Source of the DNA: Ctena decussata
Lineage: Eukaryota; Mollusca; Bivalvia; Lucinida; Lucinidae
Reading direction: 5' to 3'
NCBI GenBank assembly: GCA_963989385.1
Contig: OZ022501.1
Span: 444,001-508,000 of the forward strand
Length of the DNA stretch: 64,000 nt
Shown: positions 1 through 12,000 of the stretch, piece by piece
Layout: the number at the start of each line of letters is the position of its first letter
Numbering within the stretch: the stretch's first letter is position 1
Made by a program: the position numbers and the translations under genes
The notes under the pieces: model-generated
What the model saw: only the letters and a program-made list of their open reading frames with translations
Told to the model about the DNA's origin: nothing
Databases searched by the model: none

Positions 1-53
1 TGCTGCTGCTGCAACCCAATGCTCCAGGGACAGTCCTGACCAAATACGAAGAG
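1..53 (+). CDS. Exon (3' part) of the PAN-repeat membrane protein gene
   Basis: Reading from base 3 gives 17 open codons ending in YEE just before a GTAGTG donor at 54. Joined in phase 0 to the exon at 1436 the frame continues smoothly. The donor is not the strongest, and the exon is cut by the window edge. Confidence 0.6.
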
Positions 54-3000
54 GTAGTGATCTATAAATAGTATGAGGTCATTCGCAATGTCAGGCTGAT
101 CCACTATGCCAGGTATAATGTTAATTCATCAAATAGTGTTAGAGATATAAGGCAAAATCAATAGACCGTGAATAAAGGTCAAGGGCACAGGAGTTAGCAT
201 GGATGCTTTGCAGCAGCTGTAATTGTAGGGATATGTTTTTTTGTCCAAGTATCAACTCTCTTTTCTCAAAGGTATTATGAAAATTGAAAATATTGCCTTC
301 AAAACAGTGCCAAACAGCAAAGTCAGTCAACCGTAACATATGGGTCAAGGACACACAATTGTGTGATGCTGCTGCTGCAGTCATATGGATGTATATATGT
401 ACCAAGTATGATGACTGTAGCTACTGTAGTTTGTCAGATACAGTGTTAAACATCGAGTTAAACGCAAAAGTTAACATTGGTTAACCTGATCACGGACGCC
501 GACGAGGACGCTGACGGAGACATGAACGCGAACGCGAACGTGGACGCTAACGCTAACGCTAACGGATACTCAGACTACGACGCCGGGGGTATCGCATAAG
601 CCCTCCTTTGCTTCGCAACGGCGCGCTAAAAATCGCGAAAAGTAATATTTATGTTTTTGACCCTCAGCCGCAAAAATTTGAACCCGCGAATTTTACCGCA
701 TATACGGTATACTTCTTTTCCTTTTGGCTCTGACGGCGGGATTTGTGATCTGATTGTATTAATTCCTAATCTTTGCCCATCTTTTTAATGTTGTTGTAGT
801 GTATGTAGTATTTGCTCTTATGCCATATAATTTGTCCTGAGCTACGAATACACGATTTGTCTGTTATTGCCAGTCATATTACTTCCCATGAGAAATAAAC
901 ATGTCATTAATTGTTTAATATCCAATACTTCATTAGTTTAATTTTTTCTTTCAAAATGTAAAAAAGTTGTAGTAACTCATCCGAGTGTATATTTTAAGAG
1001 TAAAAAGTATGCAAAGACCAGGAACTGAAACAATCAAAATCCAAATCCAGCCCTCAAACCATAGTTGGAAACAACTAAGATTACAAACAATCAAGATACA
1101 GAGAACATATGGCCAACCGAACTGGTGGGAAAAGCATGGATGTGTGTTTATACACCTTAACATATCTTCTTCATTGAAAATATAGCGATTAAGCTGCATC
1201 AAATTAAAAAACAAAACAATACAAAAATATATATCTTAGAAAAAATTGTGTCATTTGACTCATTTTTTATGACTCGTTTTCTGCAGTACAACTGTAATCC
1301 CATTTCTGAGCCCATACGTAAGAAGTTTTAGCGGTAAATCGCTCTCCAAATCGGGCACTGTAGTTTTGATTCTGTTTTTAATAAAGTGGGATACTGAATA
1401 GTTTTAAACTACGAACATGATTGTTTTTCTTGCAGCGTACTGTTCGAGATATGGTATGCGACACTTACGTTTCAAAAAGAACTGACTTTTCACTGCCAGG
1501 GTATCAGAACTTCACTTCTACGTTTGTTTTCTACTTTTTATCGGTAAGTTTCACAACTTGAAGTTTGACTTACAATTTCTAATTGGTTGCATAAGTGTTA
1601 ATGAAAAACAGTATAAGGTTATGTGAGAAAACCGGTGTTCTGCAGGACTACACAGTTGTAATTTATGCAGACAACCGTGATGAGATCGGCAATGACTAGT
1701 TCTGTACTTCTACAGGTCACTTCCATTCGTTATTACACGGTGTCGGACATCGAACTGCACATAATAAATTATGTATGCTCGCGTTAATGTGAATGGGTAC
1801 CAATTTTTATCCGCCATTTTTTCTCAAAGAAAAGCCGCTATTTGTGACTTCTTGGTTGCTTCCCTTGATAATGTAACCCTTCAAAAAGGGTGGGGTAGGC
1901 TACTCGTAAAGGAAAGAATCCGCTCCTGGAAGATTATTGCTTGATCTGAAAATTGCATTGGTATTTTTGTATTTAGAGCTTCAGTCATAACTGCCTGAAG
2001 TATGTGATATTTTAAAAAGCATCAGAGGAAAACATGGTTTACGGTGCATGGAGACACTTTCAGGGAAAGCTACTATGCTTTTTTTTTATAAACTTTGCCT
2101 TCCTCCTCAATCTGTTCACAACAAAAAAATCTGTTCTTCTACGAGCAAAAACAAAACAAAACAAAACAAGAGGGCCATGAGGCCCTGAATCGCTCACCTG
2201 GGCAATTGGTAAGGTGGCTTTTTCTTATCATGTCTGAAATTGTCAAAATATAAGTCTTGGGTCAAAAGTCAAAGAATGACCATGACCCCTTGTACTCATA
2301 AATCTTCATGTACTCATTAAGACAACCATATATACCATTTTTAGGCCAAAATCTTCAAAACTTTCCACGAAATCTTATGTTCTAGCATTTTCCCATTTTT
2401 GACCATGCCGTAAAAAAGGTCAAGGTAAACCCAAGGTCACCATTTGAACAGTCTTGGTGGTACTCTAGTACTCCATGCTACTTACCAAGTTTCAAGGCCA
2501 TAGGTGTATTGTTTCTGGAGAAGAAAAATATTAAAGATTTATACCATAAGTGGTAATGGCGGCCATGTTGGTCATGTGACCTGGACCGTATGAACAAATT
2601 TTTATTCAATCAATCCCTGGAGGCTCTATATGAAATGTGTGAATACAATTGGCCCTTTGACTTTTGAGGAAATGGTTGAAAATGTCAAAATATGAGCGAT
2701 CTGGATCAAAGGTCAAGAAATGACATTGACCTCTTGTACTCATAATTCTTCATGACCTCATTAAGACAACTGTATATACCAATTTTTCGGCCAAAATCTT
2801 CAAAACTTTCCATGAAATCTTATGTTCTACCATTTTCCCATATTTGACCTTGCTGTAAAAAATGTCAAGGTCAACACAAGGTCATAATTTGAACAATCTT
2901 GATAGTACTCAAATACCCAATGCTACATACCAAGTCTCAAGGCCATCGGTCAATTGGTTCTGGAGAAGAAGATTTTTAAAGGTTTTTACCATATATGGGC

Positions 3001-6000
3001 ATAGTGGCCATGTTGGTCTGTGACCATGACCGTTAGAAAAATTTTTCATTCCCTCAACCCCTGGAGGCTCTATATAAAATTTGGTCACAATTGGCCCAGT
3101 GGTTTTTGAGGAGATTGTTTAAAATTGTCAAAATATGAGAGTTCTGGGTCAAAGGTCAAAGAATGACCTTGACCTCTTGTACTCACAAATCTTCATGTAG
3201 TCATTAAGATGACTGTATATACCAATTTTTAGGCTAAAATCTTCAAAACTTATCATGAAATCTCATGTTCTAGCATTTTCCCAAATTTGACCTTGCCGTA
3301 AAAAAGGCCAAGGTCAACCCAAGGTCATAATTTGAATAATCTTGATAGTACTCAAGTACCAAATGCTACATATCAAAACTCAAGGCCATCGGTCAACTGG
3401 TTCTGGAGAAGAAGATTTTTAACGGTTTTTACCATATACGGGCGTGGTGGCCATGTTGGTCATGTGACCTGAACGGTATGAATAAATTTTTGTTCCCTCA
3501 ACCCCTGCAGGCTCTATATGAAATTTGGTTTCAATTGGCTTGGTGGCTTTTGAGGAGATTGTTAGAACTTGTCAAAATATGAGAGTTCAGGGTCAAAGTT
3601 CAAAGAATGACCTTGACCTCTTGTGCTTGTAAATCTTCATGTAGTCATTAAGATGACTGTAGAAACCAATTTTTAGCCCAAAATCTTCAACAGTTTCCAA
3701 GATATCTTATGTTGTAGCATCTTGCCATATAAAAGCATAAGGAAGCAAATTTGACCTTACCGTAAAAAGGTCAAGGTCAACCCAAGGTCATAATTTGAAC
3801 AATCTTGGTAGTACTCGCATACCCGATGCTACATACCAAGTTTCAAGGCCATCGGCCTATTGGTTCTGGAGAAGAAGATTTTTTTCAGGTTTTTTACCAT
3901 ATATGGGCATGGCGGTCATGTTGGTCATGTGACCAGGACCGTTTGAACAACTTTTCGTTCCTAAGGTCCCAGGAGGCTCTATATGAAATTTGGTTACAAT
4001 CGGCCTAGCGGTTTCAGAGGAGAAGTCGTTTGAAATTGTTGACGGATGGACAGACGGACGACGGACGACGACGGACGACGGAGCCTTACCATCCTATAAG
4101 CTCCCCCGGAGCTGCTGGCTCAGGTGAGCTAAAAAAGCGGTAAAGGACCCTAACCCTAACCCAAATGCTTTCCTTTAAATGTAGATCCATTATTGGAAGA
4201 GCTATCTATCTATCTACATGTATCTATCTTCCATTTCGTCTTGACCCCCGAGGTGACACAGGTGTACTTGTGTTCACTCCGGTGTTGCAGGATGAAAGCC
4301 TACCTATAGCCATGAAGCTATAGCTGGGATCTTTAACCTGCACAGGGGATGACTCTCCCTGCACAGGGGGTTCCAGTTAACGTCCCCATCCGTACATCAT
4401 TCCGGCAAATGATGCAAGCAAAATGTGTTGGACACAGAAAGACTTCGCCCCAGGCGGGGATCGAACCAACAACCTCTGGCTTAAGAGTCAAGTGCACTAA
4501 CTACTGAGCCACAGCGCTTTGCAAGCTTTGTAGTACAGGGAAACAAACAGGAAGTCACAAAAATATGTTGTGGTTTTTTTTTTTCAGCAAAAAAAAAACG
4601 GTAGGGGTAAAAACATGGAGGTGTATCCAGGCTGTGAAAATAGCCGAAGTTTAAGACATACTTTAGACACGCCAAGAGAAAATATACTGTATGAGCCGCG
4701 ACACGAAAAAAACAACAATGTGATTTAGCGCCCAGCGCAGACTCAGATCATCATTGGCATTCGCCAAGTTTGACCAGACTCTTTGTTAGGTGCTCAAAGG
4801 GTAGCTATGGGACTAAGCTACCTCCATGCGGACAGCGAAGACTCTGCTCAGACTGGGCGAATGCCCAGGCTGATCTGAGTATGCGCTGAGCGCAAAACCA
4901 CATTGTCGGTTTTCTCGTGTCGCGGCTCAATTATCAGATATGGAAATTCAGACAAATCAAATCTGAACAGCATACGGGGGCGGGGAAAAGTTCTTTACTG
5001 TTTGCATCTAAGTCCTCTTTCTTGATGGCTTGACTTATTTGATTTATTATTTATTATTTTCTCAAGAGCGGCTGGACATCCTCTAACAATGTGGGCAGAG
5101 TGAACGCTATCAGCCAACAGGTTCCAGTGCGACTGGACATATCAACAGACTCTTGGGTAAGGCATTAAAGTTAAATAAGCATTCTACAAGTTGCAAAGGA
5201 GACCGTAATATTAAGAAACAATAACTCATTTTAGAGCATTCAATCAGTATATTACCGGGCTATCGTAAACAATTCTCGTATATACAATTACGTCTTGAGA
5301 CTGCGTAACAAATAAATAAATAATAAAATTTTAATTTAACTGCAGTTGCACTGTCTACTTAGTTTCGATGAGAGACATATAGACTGAGAAAGAGAGAGAG
5401 CTATCATCATTGAAATTCAGTAACAGGCTGGCCCACTGTGCACTTCTGTTTTGGTTAAAATAAATAAATATCTTAATTTAATGGCAGTTGCTCTCTCAGT
5501 TTGTTCTGATGGGAAATAGACACACAAATAGACAGACGAAGACAAAGAGTGAGACATAGTATATACATACAACCTCTGTAATAGCTTGTGAAATGTGCAC
5601 ACAGTATAAAAGTTGTGTTAAAACTGCTTTATTTTTTCATAGGTAGGGTACCAGGCAAGTTATAACCTCTACAATTTCGATCAAGAAGACCCATCAACAA
5701 ATACTTTTGATGTAACGAGTTGCTACGATGACTTCTCACAGCAGCCCTTTATCTTGGAATTTGCTGGTATGGTGAAATATCAACCGAAGAATATGAAAAT
5801 TATATTCAGTTGTCATTATCTTAAACACTGAAGTCTCAAAGTACCCTTTTATATCAAAGATTATAGTCCAGAGACATTTCTTGTTTTTCTTTATATTTCA
5901 GCTCCGGATATCTATAAATACTAACCATTGAAATCTGCTATTTACGTTGCAGTTTATATGTGTCTGTTTCGTCCTCAAATAACTCTTCACAGTCTTGATG

Positions 6001-9000
6001 TCGTTGAATGTGTCTTGCGTGTCTTGTAAAATCTTTGTTCTCTGGTGCCTGTTTTGGCATGTCACATAAAACACGACGTTATCTTTTCACAATTAAGCTA
6101 ATGGCATCATATATATCTACATAAGCATACACTGTATGCCTGTAGCACACTTAAAACGATTTTGAAATGACATGGTGAAATTCTATGTGGTTAAACTGAA
6201 TTTTTCCCAACCAATATTTTTTCTTAAATTAGTTATCTGATTGTTTTTGTCTCGCCTGAGACAAGCAGAAAAAGAAACGTATGAATTGATTTTCCAATGA
6301 CATCGTCATCAGCATCCGTGGCATACACCAATTTAATGGTTCAGCTCTGTGTCTGTGACAATGCGTGAAAAGGCGGGATACAGCCTAACTCCAGTAAATA
6401 TTTCCACTCCACAGGAAACTATGATAGCAGCCTCTACCAATACAAGAATAATTTCCTGACGGCAACTGTTAATACTCTGATGGCTGTCACTCATCTACCA
6501 CGGGTCAGGATACAGAAGGCAGAGTTCCATATTGAACCAGACAACGCATATTTTGTAGGGACACTCATGGACGTACCCCCAGCCCTCTGTAAGTTACACA
6601 TTACCGTAATAAGATTTTCCCAAGCCCTCCGTAAGTTTCCCGTAACCATAGTTACTTGTGGACTTACCCAAGCCTACTGTAAAATACCCTTAACCATAGT
6701 TACTCTTGACCTTACCACCAGCCTTTAGTAAGCTACAGTAGAGATATTGGAGTGCCCCCCCCCCCCCTTGCAAACAGGCTGGTCTCCTGTCGACATTACC
6801 AGAATGCCCTGGACTCATAGACTGTTAAGCTAAAGAGGGCAACTGCTGTGCTATATCGTCAGAATCTTCACTTCTTATACTTTTGCCTACAAGTTTAAGA
6901 CATCACTATGGCATACACTCGTACATACAAAAATAAAATCATTAAAATTTCGTCGTTAAATGTGCCCTAATATTTAACTTATCCTAAAGTGGTTTATTTT
7001 TTTTTTTTCAGCATTTTATCAGAAGATCCCGGGTGTGTACAAGCAGTACAGCAATGACCAATACATAACAGTCAGTGACGCAGTGTCCTGTGCTGCCTCC
7101 TGTAACAGTGACCAATATCAGCCATGTAACAGTTTTGAATACTGCCCGGGGCAACAGCTGTGTACACTCAGTAGGCACCACGCCTCAGACGGTGTCACTA
7201 TACCAAACACAGGCACATGTGACTTTTATGCAAGTAAGTTTAAGGAGAGTGGATCCACTTCTATGTTTTATCGCTATATTTACAAAGGGGGCAATGGGAT
7301 CTTTGTGAGACGAATTTTTACTCAGAATGGGCTTACTCTGATGAAAAAGAATTTACTCTTAGGGGAGCAAAATCCTATTATAAATAGATAAGTTGGGAAG
7401 CAAAGATAAAACTAGCAGAGTTGTTTTCCCCTTAAAGTGTGCTGAGTGAGTCTCATTTTAAAGAGGAGTTTATAATATCAACCCAGGGGTTAACAACGTT
7501 GATGCAATGTCTTCACGTCATGGATACAACGTCGATGCAACATGCTGTGTCAACATGGTGTACATAATTCAGTTATACCGTAAAATGCTAAAAATAATAG
7601 GATATCTAAAATAATAACTGTAAAATTAATGGCCTAAAAATGGAACAGTTTGGTTTACCAATGCAATAATGATATAGATAAAATGGCAGTGTAGATCGTG
7701 ATCAGACTCTGGTCTATGTCTGCACTGTTTGCTCAGATCTATCTCATTGTTACGAAATGGATCCGATCGTCGACTTTGTCGTCGAATTATTTTAATCCTT
7801 TCTATCAGTAGGGCTACAGTTTTTAGGACAACTGTGGTAATAAAACGTTTACGGAAATTGTGACTACGTTATGCATGGGTTGTTTGTGAATACCTCTCGT
7901 GGACAGCGTATTGCATGATTTTAAGGTGAATACCTGCACGAGTCTTTTGATTGTGGACAGCGTGTTGCATGATTTTAATGTGAATACCTGCACGTTTATA
8001 TTCGAGTCCCATGATTTAAATGTGAGACGCATACTATTTATACGCCTATCTTTTATTGAAAAGTTAGACGTGGCTGTTTAATTCTTATACTGAGGATGTT
8101 ATATTGTTGTGTGCCCAGATTCTGAGTTTAGACCAGAACGGTAAGATTTTATTATATTTATTTAGAAGAGTTTGGCTAAGAATGAAAAATGTGACTTCTG
8201 ATTGATATGGTATGATTATATGTGTCGACTGATTTGATTTTGTTGACAGTGATCAGGCTGTGCATATGTCGACCAATTTTGTTTATACTGACCATGCTGC
8301 GCATGGTATTTGTATATTAGGAAGTTTTGTAAATTACGGAAATAGTTTATATCACTGATGTTGGTTGCAATGGTGTGCGTCTATTTGACGTCCAGTGACG
8401 TCAGTTGTATTCATGTTATTCATGTGACGTCAGTTGCATTCATGTTATTCAGGTGACGTCAGTTGCATTCATGTTATTGCGACGTCAGCACTTTTTATAT
8501 TAGTTTCACGTATACGTGGCCTATAGAAGTAGATTGATTTGTAATGGAACTAATTTATTTACTCGTGACGTCAATTGACGCCATAGCATGCACCGCATTA
8601 AGGGTTTTTTCCATAAGTTATAATGGTAACATTTGGTCATCATGCGTTTGATTTGCCTTCATTAGACGGCGTCATATGGTATAACATCATTGATGTCATG
8701 ATGTCAGATCAAACGTTATGATCCCAAATGTGTGAGAAACGCTTATTCAGCTATTATATTCTATGGCAAATGGTATTACGCTTAGTTTAAAGAAATGAAT
8801 TAATACATATGCGAGTTAGATTTTGGTCAATCAATTTAATGTGAATAGGTCGTTGTTTAGATTCATTCATGTTTTATGTGGGATATGTCATGGTAATACC
8901 TGTTGACGTCAGTATACTTCTTGACAATGTTTGACGTCAGATCCTTCGACGCACATGCGTGGTAGGATCTACGTTTCTTCATTGGCGGAAGTGGTAAGCA

Positions 9001-12000
9001 CACTTTTAGCTTTACATCGTGAGCGCGAGTCGTGTCTAGTGACACGGCTGGCGTATGCACGTTATGCTCGGCATTCGCCGAGGGCGTTGTATGGTATTTC
9101 CAAGACAGGCCCAAGTCTTACGTATTGTTATTATGTAGTTACAATGTATTAAGTGTAAGTTCGTTATTTTAGGCACATCAAGTCCGGCAGACAGCTGTTA
9201 GGGCTTAGAGCCATGTCTCACCTGGAGATTCGATAAACGTCTCCAGGTTAATACCAACCCGGGTAGAGCAGTTACAACGCCCTTGTGCATGTATTCCTAG
9301 CAGAGGCGGGAAGCACAAAATATTGGCAAAATCGATGTAATTACTGCAGAGGTGAAAGTGGGACAGTGTTCGTCCACTAAAGAGTGTCATATTATATTTA
9401 GACTGGTCTCTGGTACGATCCAGGGAGCGACCAGTATATAATCGTGCACGTGTTAATATAAGTTGGTGTTCCTCATGATATATGGACTGGCCCATGACAT
9501 GATCCAGGGAACGACAAAGTGAAGTCTACCAACATAAGGCCTTGGTTTTTTTTGTATGAGCTCAAACTGACGTCTTTTGTTCTTTGTGTTTTCCTTTAGT
9601 TCATGGCGCTGAGCCGAGTACGGTGTTGACGTCAGACAGTAATCTATTTGCGCATTGCACGCAAATCGATTACAGATTTGAAACAAACACCTTACTTGGG
9701 CCAGCGACATGAACTAATATGTGTTGTATATTATTGTAATTGTGACAGTTGTAAATTGTATTGTTGTATATAGAATTTACATTATATATATAAACTTCAA
9801 AACTTCTAACGTTGTTAGAGTTTCCTTGTTAGTGTAATACACTGGTAGATAACCCTTTAACCGGAAGTCACCCTCCGCCGTCCTGGCGACGCATAAGGCT
9901 CTACACCCGTGTCGACCGAGTGTAAAACCTTCTGCGTAACACTCATCCATTACTTTGAATTTTTTGTGGTTGGCGAATTGGTACAAACTTGATCTAATGT
10001 TCATTCTTGTGTATTCTAAATATTTCAGGAACCATCAATTCCACAGAATATAATATACCGTTAGGACAAGCATGGAGACTGTTGAAAAATATCGTGATTG
10101 CAGGAGATATGAGAATAAATGTTAATGTAAATGGAAAGGTAAGTTCAAGTCCTTCTTTTACCAGTTTCTACCTTTGACCGCATAATTAATTCCAAAATAA
10201 TTCTGTGTGTTTTCTGGAGATGAACAGGTACTCTGAATTATTACCAAAACCCCGTCTGCTGGAGCTGTCGGGGTACACCATTCAAAATAGAGAATATCTC
10301 AACACTGTTCGAAGTAAACAAAAAAGAATCACTTAAATAATATATAAATGATTATTTCAGAAAACCTAAGTTATGAAAATTTCATGTAAACTTTCCATTT
10401 CTGAGTAGTAATATCCCTTCGGCACCTGCATACGGAGTTTATGTTTCTCAACTAGTCCGCTATGCTAGGGCCTGTTTCAAATATCAATACTTTGTTGAAA
10501 GAGGGAAGCTACTCACTCAGAAACTGTTGAAGCAGGGTTATCATAAAGCAAAGCTTGTGTCGACAGTTAAAAAGTTTTATAGGAGACACCATGACCTTGT
10601 TGATCCCTACAATGTGGCCGTTTCTAAACTAATCTCCGATCTGATGGCCTCAGCCGAAGCTTAGTTAAGCTTTCAAATACCGGACTTTCATTTTCACTGA
10701 CTTTTTCCACAGATACATAGATATGACGGGTGTATTATAATAGGCAGGTGATGCTTACCACCCCGCGGGCACCTGATCACACCTCTGTTTTGGGGTCCAT
10801 GTCTGTGTATCTAAAATATTCCGGAATTGTCTATGTTTAACTGACCTACGAGTTCGGACTTATGATTTGGGTACTTTGACCATTATCATGTAAGAATTTC
10901 GCAAAGTTTTAATCTGCTGGAGCAGAATTTGATTGATAAATGCTCTGTTGTCTTAGCTCTTCCCACGGATCTTCAGGCTAGCATTTCTGATATATTGTCT
11001 AATATAACAAAGAATGCCACGCCTCTATGCTATGGTTGGTATGGTAACAGGCATACAATATATGTCCTTGCAGACAAGAAGTGATTTAGAAATGAAGTCA
11101 TGAAACTAGGATATCCAAAATAAAAGTTTAGTTTTATGAAACAAAATACGTTTCTTACAAGGTAAATTGGAGCACCTCCATATTTTCCTGCCGTTTTACA
11201 AAGGGAAACAACTTTCTGTATGACTGTTTTGCTTCTCTGGATGACGAAAGCCTTCCCAAATAGGGCGCACATGCCAATATGTTGGGTCTGTCATGATCCG
11301 ACTTATTTTCTTGTTCTAGAGCCAGATGTACACAGCAACATCAGTGGATCAGAATGTTATACAGAATGGTCAACGTCAACTCTCAACACGTAAGTTAGGA
11401 TTTTGTGATCCCCAGGATTTATCAGTGTTCTCAGTTTTAAAGTGATGGCGCAACTTTTATTAATATGATCAGTCTTGGCGACAGAGATGTTTGACAAAGC
11501 AAGCCTGTAGCAAATCATATTTAAATTGTATAATACCAGAGACCTATTACAAAAAATAAAGAGTTTTAAAATTTGGTAAATATTGCTTTTTAAGGTGAAT
11601 GGGTACTCTTTCAGGGGAAACAACCTTACTGTTTTTGTCCTGTTGCTTCCCACCTCGTTAGGGGTCAACTTTTAAAGGAAAGATCATGTCTCTCCTAGTG
11701 GGTATTGTTTCTTTGGACCAAATTCTTTACTGTTAGAGTAACGATGTGGCTATTACCAGTCGACTAGCAATAGCGATTTTACGTTAAAATCGCTATTGCT
11801 AGTCCACTGGTAATAGCAATTTAAACCTAATGGCTATTGCCTAGTTTTGGAATGGTTTTGTTGTCTAGGGAAGCAAGCAAAAAAGAATCAAAAAGGTTGT
11901 TTTCTTTAGAAAAAAATGTTGGGAAACATGAAAGTATACCCACTGACCATAAATCAGATTCGCGACCGTTTCCATGTATTGTATCTTAAGCCTTGTTGTT

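Noticed and set aside
3805..4008. 67-codon plus-strand ORF
   Set aside because: Falls inside the tandem repeat element and is not conserved between its units.
4141..4162. Telomeric repeat (CCCTAACCCTAACCC)
   Set aside because: Only about two and a half units; too short to be more than chance.
4448..4518. Functional tRNA gene on the minus strand
   Set aside because: Box-like motifs are good, but it continues into a SINE-like body and acceptor pairing is not convincing.
8863..9114. 83-codon minus-strand ORF also present at 29236-29487 and 36031-36282 (and a 73-codon plus-strand ORF over it)
   Set aside because: All three copies lie in LTRs of one young family, so conservation reflects recent common origin. 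There is no ATG context, domain or codon signal that supports a gene.
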